This document shows positions 22,678 through 35,430 of a stretch of DNA of 64,000 bases, piece after piece (the first letter of the stretch is position 1; each line of letters begins with the position of its first letter). The DNA is taken from assembly GCA_019916065.1 (NCBI GenBank), contig CM034238.1, positions 29,995,246 through 30,059,245 on the forward strand, given 5' to 3'. Position numbers and translations under genes: made by a program. This stretch comes from Vitellaria paradoxa (lineage: Eukaryota; Streptophyta; Magnoliopsida; Ericales; Sapotaceae). A model generated the notes under the pieces. It searched no databases. It was not told the origin of the DNA and was given only the letters and a program-made list of their open reading frames with translations.

Positions 22678-23771
22678 GTAAGCAAATATTTTACTCCACA
22701 ATTTGTTTAATCGATTAACTGTAATCTATAAATTGAGGGGAATTGCAGGTAATAATATCATTAGCATGGCCTTTTGTGCTTCCTTTAATAATCTCTTTAT
22801 TTATCTCTCTTGTCTTCCCCCCCCCAAAGAAAATAAAAGAAAAGAAAAAATCATAAAAACTTAATTAATTTGAGCACTTAGTAAAATTTGGTGTCATACT
22901 GAAATATTGCCAAAAACAAATATAAAGAAAATCTGTGGAATTAGTGATCTCTTGTAAAGATACGTATATCGTTATACACGCCACCTAATTAGTAGTTTTG
23001 AATTCAAAGTTGGAAGCCCATATAAATGACTAATACAACTAGTTTTATTTGACTTGTTCATTATTACTCTCGAAGCATTGCAAATTGTGTGACGTGGGAG
23101 GGATTATTGGATTCCATGTTTCATATTCATTTTTATACCATTTAATTTATACCTATCTTACACTCATCTTTTTCTTTTTTTTTTTTTAGGTTCTTCTTTG
23201 CAGAATTCTGAGGTGTGTTTCATTTTTACTATTGTGATTTTATTAATTGATTTTTATTTTTTAATTTGAGTTAATCAATTGCATCACCTATCTTATACCT
23301 TTAAACATTTGTTCATTTGAGTTCTTATTTATAGGTTACTTTAGGTTTGGGTAATGGAAAGCAATTTTTTGAGGTAGTAGATTGAAAGTGTTTTGAACTT
23401 ATTTATTTGCACAACAAAATTGTATTTTATCAAATTTTTCTACAAAAAAGTTTTTGGAGTTACTAGCTACTTTTTTTAGTGGGTAAAGTCTACAATTAAA
23501 TGTTCTACATTTATAGTTACTAGCTGTTATTTTTAGGAGCAAAGGCCGTTTTTTGCTTGAAACCTCATATATATGATTTACCCTTCAACCTAGTATCTAC
23601 ACAATAAGCTCCTACAGTTATTTATTTTTTATTACTTATTATTGTGGTATCTAAGCTGATATTTTTCTTTGATTTTACTATCATTAATTATGCTGTTGAT
23701 CTTAGGGTAGTGGAGTGATAAATTTTTACCTAAGCCGAAGTTTAAAAATGATAGGGAGAAACCTGGCAATA

Positions 23772-26700
23772 ACTAGGAAAGGATAGTTAGCACTTAGCGC
23801 ATAACTAGGAAACATTTAACTAAAGGAAAAGCCTCACTCCAAACAAGAACGAAAGTTAGCATCTAGCGTATAACTAGAAAAGGGAGCCTTACTCTAGAGA
23901 AGAGAGCGTTAATGCCTTACATTTAACCAGGGAAAGGATCCTAGTTTTAAGGTAGCACCTCATACGATAATGACCAGACTCAAGCTTCTGCTTAAGCTGC
24001 TGTACGCTGTGAAGGGATCAGGTCTACGTAGCTCTATTTAGAAAAATAGTTAACGCCTAGCGCATAACTGTGGAAAGGAGCTTCGCTCCAGACTAGAGAG
24101 AAACAATTAGCGCTTAGCCCATAACTGGAGGAAGGAGCCTCACTCCAATGAGGAGCTCAAAGTCCCAGGGTGTGCCTTGCTCATGTAAATGAGTATTATC
24201 ATTTAGGAAACAAACTCAACATAAATCAAGAGCTCAGTTCCTAATGATGATGATTAAGTCCATGTGAAAAGCCTAGGATCCTAATATTACGTGAGTGGCG
24301 CAGTTTCTATGTTCTAGTATGTCATGGACATATTAAATGTAATGACAACTTATATTCTAACATGGATGACAGTTCAAGGATGCATGTCAGATACGTCTAA
24401 AGGAATCATGACTTAGAAATCATCAGCTTAGCCAATCCTAAGTCATTCTCAGTCTCTAAAGCCTTGCTCACTCAAGTGAATGCTCTGGATTGATAAGTAT
24501 TTGATTTCCAAATTTGTGTTAGCCCTACTAGGTATATGTTTGTATGTTTGAATGTGTTCTAGCATGTCAAGGCATGTATCAATGTGTCAAAACATGGCTA
24601 TGGCATGTCAAAGCATGTGCTAACATGGTAAATGATGTCCTAGTATGTTATATCATGATGTGGGATGGTGATTGAGCATGGTAGCATGGAATAACATGAT
24701 AATATAACATGTTGGCATGGTCAAGGCATGATATAATATCGCATAGCATGGCAATATGGTATGTTAGCATGATATATGATGACAATAACATGGTATAGAA
24801 CGGTAGAGATGACATAACATGGTGGGAATGATGTTTAGCATGACTTAGTATGGTAATTTGATGTTACGACATGGCATGAAATGGTGAACATGGTATTATG
24901 ACATAGTATAGTATGATAGAGTAATGTTATGGCATGGTATGACATGTTAGAATGAAGTAGGCATGTCATATGCATATGTTTGAAATTTTGTAAAATTTGT
25001 CTCAGGTAAATCTAGTCAATATCATGTGTCAGGTCCAGTCCAAACTTGTGTTATCTTAATCATACAAATAAATTGAATTGAACAATCAAATAAAAATTTT
25101 CTAGAGAAAGAAACTTTGGACTTGAGAGTTCTAAGCGCCAAGTATGGGATGAATGAAATAAGGAAGGGGAGGCCTTCTTATATAGACCTTTTGGTCAAAA
25201 AACATTTTGTCCATTCAAAAAAGCGATGAACATTTCCCATTTTGTTGGGCGAACAAGTTTACCTGATGAAATGGGCGACAATCTTTACCAAGGCCATCTA
25301 GCAGCCCTTTCTACTTAATAGGACGGAAGAACATGTCTGCACAGCACCATAAGCAACTATGATTGCATAACAAGTTGGGTGAAGCTTCTTGCAAGTCAAA
25401 ATAAGCAAAAAAAAAAAAAAAAAAAGTTTGCCAAATGGCTATTTGGCAAAGTGTTTCGTGGCCAGGCCAAAATAGGACAAGTTCGAGCCATTCTAAGACC
25501 TTTGGCCCAATTTTCAAGAGCTTTCGAAACCTCCCAGGCACTTTTTGGAGAGAATTAAACCAATTAGGCCAAAATTTGATTCAATTTGGATTCTCTAGGA
25601 CTAAGTTATATCTATTTGAAAATTGTTACTCCGAAATGGGTAGAAACGCAGAAGGGATCAGCCAAATCTTTTGTCAAACCCCTAGAGGCACCACCAGGAT
25701 GACTACCTACCTATTTGGGTATGAGGAGTCCAAAAATGCCATCCACAAGACTTTGGGGCACCTTTATGAATTTATAAAAATTTGACAAATTTTGCAAAGG
25801 AAACTACAAAGGGACCTTTTAAGGTTTGACTTAACTAGACTTAGCTATGCCATTAACTCAAGGAATGATCCTTCAACATTTTTGTGCAATTTAAGGAAAA
25901 TTCTAACTTTGGCTGGATGCTTAAATTGTGTCTAGAGTGCCATTAGTTTTTTTCTCGTCAGTAGGAGCTATTCTGAGTTAGCGAAGCTCAGATAACCTCT
26001 GGACTGGCATTTTACCTGTTCTGAGCTATGTTCTATGTTTTTTGGAATGTCTTAGGATATTGAGTATCTTCTTGCCTATTTTTGGCTTGATCTGGGCATT
26101 TGGTTGATACTGGCCTTTAAGTGGGTCGATAGAGGCCGTTCTTGATTTCTAGACTAAATTGACCCTTGATTCTAGATTTTATCTCTTCTATTGATGTTAG
26201 GATCTTCAATTTGGTGTCTTGAACATACTGTGCAGTCTGGTGACCTTCTGCCTTGATCAAGGTCATTAGCTTGGTTTCTCCCTAACTCTAGGGGTATAAC
26301 CGGTATTTTGCTAATTGTTTGCTTTTTGTTGAATTCTGGCACTTGACATATCCTATAATTAAGGAAAATTAATCATAGAGCAGCATTCAATTAAAAGTAT
26401 TAAATAGTAATTATTAAATGAGGTGGCAAAATTGGAGTGTCAACAAAATGCTCGTGCAAGGATGGACTAACAATAGTTCATGATACCTTCCTCAGAACAG
26501 GTTATAAAAATGAAGAGGGTGCAGAAAATGAGGTAAGCAAATATATTTTACTCCACAATTTGTTTAATCGATTAACTGTAATCTATAAATGAGGGGAATT
26601 ACAGGTAATAATATCATTAGCATGGCCTTTTGTGCTTCCTCTTAATAATCTCTTTATTTATCTCTCTTGTCTTCCCCCCCCAAAGAAAATAAAAGAAAAG

Positions 26701-27651
26701 AAAAAATAAAAAACTTAATTAATTTGAGCACTTAGTAAAATTTGGTGTCATACTGAAATATTGCAAAAAACAAATATAAAGAAAATCTGTGGAATTTGTG
26801 ATCTCCTGTAAAGATATGTATATCTTTATACATGCCACCTAATTAGTGGTTTTGAATTCAGAGTTGGAAGCCCATATAAATGATGGATACAACTAGTTTT
26901 ATTTGACTTGTTCATTGTTACCCAAGCATTGCAAATTGTGTGACGTGGGAAGGATTGCTGGATTTCATGCTTCATACATTCATTTTTATACCATTTAATT
27001 TATACCCATCTTACACTCATCTTTTCTTTTTTTTTTTTTTTGTTTTGTTTTTTTTTTTTTTGGTTTTTCTTTGTAGAATTTTAAAGTGGGTTTCATTTTT
27101 ATTATTGTGATTTTATTAATTGTTTTATTTTTTAATTTGAGTTAATCAATTGCATCGCCTATCTTATACCTTTAAACATTTGTTCATTTGAGTTCTTATT
27201 ATAGGTTACTTTAGTTTTGGGTGATTGAAAGCAGTTTTTTGAGGTAGTAGATTGAAAGTGTTTTGAACTTATTTATTTGCACAACAAAATTGTATTTTAT
27301 TAAATTTTTCTACAAAAGAGTTTTTGGAGTTATTAGCTATTTTTTTAGTGGGTAAAGTCTACAATTAAATGTTCTACATTTATAGTTACTAGCTGTTATT
27401 TTTAGGAGCAAAGGCCGTTTTTTGCTTGAAAACCTCATATATATATGATTTAGCCCTTCAACCTAGTATCTACACAATTAAGCTCCTACAGTTATTTATT
27501 TATTTTATTACTTATTATTGTGGTATCTAAGCTGATATTTTTCTTTGATTTTACTATCATTCCTAATTATGCTGTTGATCTCAAGATAGTGGAGTGATAA
27601 ATTTTTACCTAAGCCGAAGTTTAAAAATGATACGAAGAAACCTGGCAATAA
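23772..27651 (+). repeat. 3.9-kb tandem duplication, copy 2
   Basis: Co-linear with copy 1 with scattered substitutions and small indels, for example a 37-bp difference near 25100 at a direct repeat. At the junction ...GCAATAAC|TAGGAAAGG, the right side of copy 1 meets the left side of copy 2 with at most 2-3 bp of shared sequence. Its LTR part ends at 26445. Confidence 0.9.
26446..26532 (+). pseudogene. Exon-like fragment of an unrecognised gene, copy 2
   Basis: Counterpart of 22590-22677 with changes that break the first half of the frame. The second half (FLRTGYKNEEG) and the donor GAG|GTAAGC are kept. The longer plus-strand copy of the following intron has an expanded T-rich tract at 27025-27063. 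Confidence 0.4.
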
Positions 27652-27786
27652 CACTTGTTGTGCATATAAGGTTGAGCCTTTTCTAATTTTTCACGATGAT
27701 CAGTCCATTCCTTCTGAAAGTAACTACATAATGAGGGCTCAATTTTTGTTGAATAATGTTCTCGATTTCCCTTCCTTAGGTTTCAG

Positions 27787-27890
27787 TGATTCTTCAGGGA
27801 CTTTCAGTGAATGAAGAACCACCAAATCTTGTAGAGACTTCTCACCCAATTGCTTTCCTCCCCGGAGATCAACCCGGAGGCTACTCTTGA
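27787..27890 (+). pseudogene. Possible terminal exon fragment
   Basis: After a TTTCAG acceptor, one frame stays open for 34 codons (ILQGLSVNEEPPNLVE...PGGYS) and ends in TGA. It lies just downstream of the tandem duplication and may belong to the same unrecognised gene as 26446-26532. Alternative frames are closed. No known domain. Confidence 0.35.
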
Positions 27891-28953
27891 AATTTAGAAA
27901 ATGTAATTACACATTAAACTTCTATTTCGTGTGCATTTAATGTTTTTACACGTTAAACTTCATATAGCTATGTTCTCTTTGCACTTGTAGGAAAAGAAGG
28001 CATTACTAATCATTTGTAGGAAAGATATTGTGATCTCTACACGTGCTCGATAGAATATTTTCTACTAGAGTAGCATTGCCCATTAATTGTCCTTTCTTTA
28101 TTTTAATTTATTTGGGAACTTGCTACAAGTCCTACATAATTTTAGATTTTGCATTACCATTACTTAGGAAATAATAGATTCGTAAGCTACCTGTTATTTG
28201 TTTACCATTACTTAGGAAATAATAAATTCGTAAGCTGACTATTATTTGTTCATTTTTCAAATTTATTATTTTTCTGAACAAAAATTTATTGTTATCCTTT
28301 TGAGGACATTTTTATTTTAAATGTGGTAATAGCATTCCGTTTAAAATTTATTGAATTATTTATAAAATTCTATCTCAATTTATAAGAATAAGCACGTGCA
28401 CTTAGTACGTGCCTTGGCCACATAACACATTGAATAAGGTAAGGGAGGAGATGTTATTTATGTTATATAAATATTATGGATTTATCTTGTGATGCTAAGT
28501 GAAATGGGAAATTAGGGAAATAAAAAGTTAAGAATTTAAATTGATTAAAGATGAAAAATTTTTAAGTCGTCGCTTTACACAAATAAATGAACAATGTATG
28601 ATATAATTGATAAATCTACAATCTCACCAAGTAGAATTAGGAAATATATAGATAAAAAAAAATTCAAAATTTCTTAATTAAGCATAAACTGATATAATAT
28701 ATACTTAAGCTTAGGTAATTTTAATTGTTGCCTATGTGAATTACTAAGAATAAGTAAATTGTGAAGGCAAGGGCATGGGTCTCAAATTTTAAGAAATTAC
28801 TTTAATTTTATTAGATTTTGTCATTATATTTTATATTATTGGACGTTAGCCCAAAATTTTGGCATTTCTATTACAAATAAATTGTGCATATATTACACAT
28901 AATAATTTAGGAATGGATATAATTATATATCATAGCACAGGTTGATTTTGCAG
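27891..28953. other. AT-rich non-coding; small direct repeat
   Basis: No gene seen. A 49-bp unit beginning ACCATTACTTAGGAAATAAT is repeated side by side at about 28155-28251. Confidence 0.5.
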
Positions 28954-29063
28954 TGTTTTGTGTGCCAAGGAATCCTCTCTCCAACGTTTTTGGGCCTTAG
29001 ATTTCAAAACTAACGGTAAGAGCAAATTGTACAATGAACTTGCTAGAGCCTTCCATTATTCAG
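28954..29063 (+). pseudogene. Exon-like fragment, unrecognised
   Basis: A TTTTGCAG acceptor is followed by 36 open codons with QRFWALDFKTNGKSKLYNE and a CAG|GTATCA junction. Codon composition and both splice-like borders suggest a real exon. It could be a further exon of the gene represented by 22590-22677 and 27787-27890, but a stop at 27888 separates them. Function unknown. Confidence 0.35.
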
Positions 29064-30229
29064 GTATCAACATTGACATCTTAAACTTGTTTCCTAATTA
29101 AATAAATTCTTGTTGATGGTTATGAACCAGGTTTTTTTAATTTAATATATATATATATATAGGTATATCGATGTGCTAATAAAGAAACGACCAAAATGAC
29201 AAGAAATAGAATAAGATAAGACCTGTTATGAATGAGCTCTAAACCCCCTAATTGTCTCTCCTCTCAAAGTCAAATGCCGCATCAATAGAAAATTTGATCA
29301 TCAACTTTACACAATTGAAAATTTTTACGAGGGTATGGATTAAGCAGGAATACGTAGTTATTAGGTATTTTTTTATTAATAGGGATGAAATTAGTTCACA
29401 GTCGATTGATGATAAGAATGAGGAGATATTCTTTTTGACAAAATTTTTTTTTTAAATATAATTAATTATGGTACTGTAACATAAACATTATGAGATTAAG
29501 TTCAAAAATACGCAAAATAATTTTAACTTGGACATGTTAGGTAATTTTTAAGTCTGTTAGGAAAGAATAATTCTTTTCAATATCAATTGAATTTTATCGC
29601 CTATAAAAAAATTTTTTTTTCAACGTTAAGTATAAGATACTAAGATTTGGAAAAGTAACATGAAATCAGATTTCAAAAGATCAAATTCATTTTCACTTAA
29701 CTCGATTTGGAACTCCAAAAAACATTAAAAATTTTAATAAAATTTTAATTTTTTACCCATTATATGAATTCAAAGACTGTAACATTTTATTAATTTATAC
29801 TAATTTTTTCGCTACGTCAAACGCACAAATATCTTCTATCTAAAAAAATAATAACAACAATAATAATAAAATTACACGTAATAGTCAAGTTGCATAATGA
29901 AAAGCTAAGTGTGAATACTTGTCTCTCACTTTTGTTAGGCCCATCCTCCCTCCCTAATGTGGTCCCACACAACCGCTTTATGTGTCTTCCTTTACAATTC
30001 ATCTCCTCTTCAGTCCCTCCTTCCTCTTCTCTCTCTCTCTTTCTCAAACGGAATAAAAGAAGGGTTGTAGAAGCCACACCCCTCTTTTGCTCTTGATTTT
30101 TTTTTAACTGTTAATTGATAAAATAATTGAGAGTATACAATTAAAAAAAAACTAAGGGCTTATTTGGAGTGATAAAAAAAAAAAAAAAATAAGATAAAAC
30201 ATAATTTTAGGTAAACTTTGACGTTTGAT
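29064..30229. other. AT-rich non-coding
   Basis: Low-complexity AT sequence with an (AT)n run near 29143-29162. A CT-rich segment at 29930-30050 holds short overlapping ORFs on both strands that look incidental. Confidence 0.45.
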
Positions 30230-30820
30230 TTTTTTTTCAAACCGTATTTTTTAGAGATGAACCATAGTAAATTATTAGAATAGTTTTTCAAAATCCACTG
30301 TAATGAATTCAAAAAATCTTTGCACACCTAGGGTGAGTTTGGAGTAAGATAAAGTGAGATAAATGAGATTGAGAGTTCATAACGTGTGCAGTGAAAGAAA
30401 AAAGTTGATGTGATATAAAGTTAACAGAGATTTATAGAGATTTTTGGAGTTTGTTTGCAAACCAAACTCACCCCTAATAGTTCTTCTTGGCTTTTCTAAA
30501 TCCGTTCTAACGGATTCAAAAAATCTCTGCCCACCTAATAGTTCTTTCTCTCTCTCAATCGCGAGATGAATAAAGGCAATCCATTAGAACAGTTTTTTCA
30601 AATCCGTTCTAACGGTTTTTTCAATTTTTTCAAATCAATTCTAACAGATTCAAAGATAAACAGTAGTAATCCATTAGAACGATTTTTAACGAATTCAAAA
30701 AATCTCTACACGCCTAATAGTTCTTCTTTTTCTCCAAATCACATTTTTTGGAAATGAATAGTGGTAATCTATTAGAATAATTTTCAAAATTCATTCTAAC
30801 AGATTCAAAAAATTTCATGG
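30230..30820. repeat. Palindrome-containing repeat array
   Basis: Five or so related segments contain forms of ATCCGTTCTAACGGATTC, a perfect 7-bp inverted repeat around CT in the best copy (30499-30514). They are followed by AAAAAATCTCTGC and CACCTAATAGTTCTTC. Spacing is about 80-130 bp. Not coding; it may be a tandemly nested MITE. Confidence 0.55.
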
Positions 30821-32155
30821 ACCCAAGTCACACTGATACTCGTTCGAAAGTTTTCAATTCAAGAAATATGATTGTCAAAAAATTTCGCACTCGATTAATC
30901 TCCTTCTGAGTTTTCTTTTTTTTAGCAAAATATTAAACTTTTTTGAAATTAGTAAAGGTGGGAATGTATAAAAGTGTGATAGAGAATTTTAGTGATTTAT
31001 AGAAATTGTTAGAGTTTTATTGTGATGATAATGAAAACTCAATATGACATGACAGGGGAAAGTGATAAAAAGTGATAAAATCTAATAAAAGTTGTGAATT
31101 CATATAGTAAGATAAAAAGTGAATAATTTTTAGATTTTTTAATATTTTTTAACAATTTTAACAGAGCCGGCATTCGATAGGGTAAAAACGCAATGACATT
31201 GCATTCACTCTAGATATCAAGATAAATACAGATTGCGTACACTCTGGATATCAAGATAAAAACACAGTCTGCTTCTTCCCAAAGGATGGATAGTTGGATA
31301 AAAATACAATCTGATGTCAATGGAAGGGAGTTATTTCTTCTATTCTCTGTTTCTGTATTTTCGAGAAGATCAAGTTTGTGGAGAAAGATAACTGTTAATA
31401 TTTTTGTTTTCTTCATTAATCAAATGAAGAAAATTATTTTTAGTATATTAAGAAAATTATTAAAAATATAAATTCTTGGATTATCTACAAATAAAATTAA
31501 AATTAATATAATAATTTTAAAAGTATATACCAATAAAATTAAGAAGATAATTTTAAATAATAGATAAAATTATATACAAATAAAACTATAAAGATGGAGA
31601 AATGTGAAAAATCTTTATCTTTTATATATAGATAAATGTGTTTTTATCTAGTGCTATTTTAGTTTTATTTTCGAGAAAATCAGGTTTGTGCAGAATTTTA
31701 AAGATAAAATACTAGATAAAGATAAAATAAATCAATATTAACATAATAATTTTAAAAGTATATATTTTTAAACAATAAAAAAATAATATATAGAGAAAAT
31801 TATAAAAAATTTATACAAACAAGTGTAAAAAATATTTATTTATCTAGTATTTTATGCTGTTTAATTTATCTAGTGTTTATATGTTCTAAAAGATCAAGTT
31901 TACCAAGAAAGACAACGATAAAATACTGAAGTGTTTTTGCCCCATCTGGATGTGCAATCCCATATTGCAGCACGTTTTCATTTAACTTTTTTCCAACGGT
32001 ACATGCCCAATTATTTCATTAATTAACAGTAAAAAAAATGAAATGAAAAGAAAAGTCTCTTTTTGCCATCTCTTCTCTTTTTTTCATTATCAATCATATT
32101 TCTCAAGTTCATGAATACAACTAGCAAATATTTCTCAAGTTAATATTCTTAAGTT
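30821..32155. other. AT-rich non-coding with three related sub-repeats
   Basis: Segments near 31361, 31671 and 31881 share TTCGAGAAGATCAAGTTTGT-like blocks followed by AAGATAAAATACT. No gene seen. Confidence 0.45.
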
Positions 32156-33062
32156 CATGCTCAGTCAGTTCTAGAGGCAGCTTCTGTGTTGACAGAGTTA
32201 TCATTGTTGTTCATGAAAGGGGTCATTTTCTGGCAGCTTATCTTCACGGCATACAGGTGAGTAAATTTGCCATTGGGCTTGGTCCAATTTTAGCTAAATC
32301 CAATTCGAACAATGTAGATCTAGTAGATTATTCAATTAGAGCATTTCCCCTTGGTGGTTCTGTGGGATTTCCGGATGATGATCCAGATAGAAATATTCGA
32401 GTACGATGAAAATTTACTTTAGAATTAATAGACCAATCTTTGATAGGGTTCTTGTTGTTTCAGCTGGTGTCATTGCCAATGTAGGTAGTTTTTGCTTTTG
32501 TGCTAATCTTTGTGCGAGTATTGTCAGTTGGGTTGCCTGTGCAAGAGGCTTTTCCTTGGGGTGCTTGTGCCCCGGGGAGGTTAGATCCTTTAATTTCAGC
32601 TGCTTCACGAGACGGCTGGGTTGCTCCCTGGTGATGTAATTCTTGCTGTTAGTGGGATTCAATTACCAGAAACAGTACGCCTAATCCAGTTTCTGAGGTT
32701 GGTAATGGTCATTAAGAAAAATCCCAAAAGAAATGTGTTGCTCAAGATTGCAAAGAGGAGACCGGGGTTTTGAAATTGGAGTTACCCCAGATGGTACAGG
32801 TCGAATTGGAGTTCAGTTATTACCAAATATTAAGGTTTCAATGGCTCGACCAAAGAATATCGTCACAGAAGCTTTGATTTACTTTGGCATTGATCCTTGT
32901 AGAGCCAAGGCAGCCAGAGGAGGAAGAAAGCTCCCTGTAGAAATTAATGGAGCAACGAATTATGTCATCGGGAATCATGCTTGTCGTAATTCTTGGGCTA
33001 TTAATTCCTTATCATCAGGGATACTCTTAACCTTGATTTCATCAAAGATATGTTGTGATTGA
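32156..33062 (+). pseudogene. S2P-type plastid metalloprotease (ARASP/RseP-like) pseudogene
   Basis: Concatenated frames read like plant ARASP, a chloroplast-envelope site-2-type (RseP family) intramembrane zinc metalloprotease. In order: LEAASVLT; the zinc motif HERGH (HExxH) in VVHERGHFLAAYLHGI; VSKFAIGLGPILAK; FPLGG-VGFPDDDPD; RPIFDRVLVVSAGVIAN (32420-32480); SVGLPVQEAFP; a PDZ-like part (RPGFEIGVTPDGTGRIGVQL); then ARGGRKLPVEIN; and the C-terminal DTLNLDFIKDML before a stop at 33058. At least four frame changes, in-frame stops and a large deletion between the PDZ-like part and ARGGRKLP remove the second zinc-ligand segment (NxxPxxxLDG). The transit peptide is absent. It has no introns, which would also fit a retrocopy. 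Very unlikely to be functional. Confidence 0.85.
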
Positions 33063-33794
33063 TTGGCAGGGTCTGCACAGTTCAAAAAAATAAACAACTT
33101 TCAACATATTGGTACCAAAATTAGGCATGCTTGCTGGTAGCCTGGTAATGCTTCATGGAAGTGGTAACAATTGAGTCCCCCATGTTTCTTGATGCGATCC
33201 CCTGGTTGTTCTTCGATGTTATGCCGCTAGTAGTTTTCGGCTTGTGCTTATTCTCAATCTTTTTCATCGAACATTAATCTTCCTCCTTGTCCTATTAACT
33301 GATCATTACGATAATACTGGTGACACTCGCATTATTTTGGCCCCAAAGTACATGTAAGGTCCTCCATGTAGCTATAGTTCTTGTGAACGTATACAGTATG
33401 ACATTCCTTTACAATCCTTCATTATTAAGCAAACTTAGATACTATGGTTCAATTAAGTCCTCTACGGTGGTGGCTATGTTCTGTTGTAACTTTCAAAAGC
33501 TGTGAAAAAGTAAGAACAATCGCTAAGACTGTCAAAATAATATCTGACAGCCCCCTCTATTCTTGCCTGATGTTCTGAGTATTTTTCAAATTGTCATTTT
33601 ATTACTTTTCTTAATTTTTGTTCATTACCTCGATTGATGCTTCTTTGACCTTTGGACATTTTCAGACCCATTTCTTTTGACTGATATAATTCCCAAATAT
33701 AATAGATCATAATGGGCATCATCCAGTAATCTTTTGTTGCAGATCCAAAATTCCATGTAACTATTCTAGAGCAAGATGGGTAACTCTTTCAGCA
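33063..33794. other. Non-coding, nothing recognised
   Basis: No frame, splice pattern or repeat family that I can support. 33320-33505 is open but shows no domain. Confidence 0.4.
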
Positions 33795-34500
33795 ATATGT
33801 TTTTGTGGGTTATCAAGATCAACTCAACTCAACAAATCCCTAATCCCAAACTAAGTGGGGTTATTTATATGAATCATTTTCCTCTATTTATTCATATTAA
33901 GATTATGTTTTATGTTCGTTCTACAATTTTAGTATATGCAATACTAGGTCTATGTTTTATCTTTTTTACACTTTTCACTTGGATTCAATCACTTCTCTTC
34001 ATTGATGCATCGCGACGTCTGCGTTGAACATGACCATACTATCTTAGACAACCTTTATGCAACTTCTTTTCTATTCATGTCACCTCAATTTTATTTCAGA
34101 TATATTATCTTTTATTTTATTTTTGTATCTCCACATCCATTATGGGATACTCACTTCCATTTTACTCATATTATAAGAATGTTTTTTTTTTTGGTATGTC
34201 CTATTATAAGAATGTTTCTTCTTAACAAACTAACATAGCATATCATAAAATATAGTTGGCCTTATAATTGTCCTATAAAATATTTTCCTTTAGCTTGATT
34301 GGTATTATTCTGTGTTCACTTAAAGTATCCAAGATATTTCTCCATTTTAATCAACCAACTCAAATCTTATGAATGATATCCTCTTCAATCCCTCCATATA
34401 CAAGGACAATTGATCCAATGTATTGAAATTGAGTTCAAGAATATGAACTTAAAATGATTGATCCTCCATACTTAGGCATGTCCTGGTTTCTGTTTTATTG
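33795..34500 (-). mobile_element. Decayed LINE (RTE-type) 3' part
   Basis: The plus strand shows the antisense of the reverse-transcriptase C-terminal region and 3' end of plant RTE-like LINEs. Examples are CCCAAACTAAGTGGGG with TATATGAATC (33848-33880), GTCCTATAAAATATTTTCCT (34270-34290) and the following cysteine-region antisense around 34320-34480. Many stops; no 5' part. The family call rests on resemblance to common plant repeats and not on an intact domain. Confidence 0.5.
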
Positions 34501-35430
34501 TGCATCATTCTTACTGCTTCTTGATATCTGTAAGCAAAATCTATTATTTTCTTTTTTCACCCTTTCTAATTTTGAAGGGGGTGTTCTGGTGACTAAACAG
34601 GTCACTTATTAGAAGAATCATATGCACGAGCGGATCTACCCTGAAGCAAGGGGGGCAAGTGACACTTTTAACATATCACAGACTCATTTTAGACTTTTTT
34701 TGTGTAGATTTTGTATTTGGATGATTCGAGAGATTGCAACAACATTTTAGTATATAGATTCATAGAAAAATGTTGTGTTTTGTTAGTTGTCATTGATGAT
34801 TTTTCTATTGACTTTTAATTTATGAAATACATGATTTTTAATTTTAATTAACTTTATATTAAATTATTTCTATTATATTTAAATAGTGTGTTAAAATTTA
34901 AAACATATAAAAATATTCATTTCTACCAAGTCCTACATTGTCAAGTTTTGCATTTTTTTAAATTCGTTAAATCTACTAGTGTTTCGAGTGAAGTTGGAGT
35001 AAGGATTTGTTGAATTCCTTGACTCATGAGTTGGTGTGGTTGCCCTCCCTGATATATATTGTAAGTATATTTTAAGATTTTCTCAAAAAAAAAAAAATTG
35101 TTGGTGCATGGTTTATTAATGTAGATATAAGGGGATACTAGGCAAACTTGTGTGGGAAAACTAAGAAGAAACTTGTTACCTAATCCAATTTCCTTTTGAA
35201 AGGTAAAAAAACTATATTAACAAAACAAAATGTACAAGAATTTAAGGGGTATTGATTATGCTTTATTACACTTGAAAAACATAATCATAAATCTTGATTT
35301 CTATGCTAATACCGATAATTTGTGTTTTAATATGTCTAATTTAATTTAATTATGTTTATTTATGTTAGTTTGTTCATTTATGTAAGTTTTAGTAGAAAAT
35401 ACACTAAAATAGTTTGTTAGAATCGGAGAG
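34501..35430. other. AT-rich non-coding, nothing recognised
   Basis: No gene or clear repeat. Homopolymer-rich near 35085. Confidence 0.4.

Larger units (their letters stand above)
19852..23771 (+). repeat. 3.9-kb tandem duplication, copy 1
   Basis: Direct repeat of 23772-27651, offset 3920 bp at the left end. It contains part of the inverted array, the CATG tract, the LTR end and about 1.18 kb of exon/intron-like sequence. 22678-23771 is AT-rich and intron-like, with a second possible small exon near 23190-23213. Confidence 0.9.

Noticed and set aside
32156..33062. Intact ARASP-type gene with sequencing errors only
   Set aside because: Besides single-base shifts there is a large internal deletion removing the second zinc-ligand region, and the N-terminus is missing.
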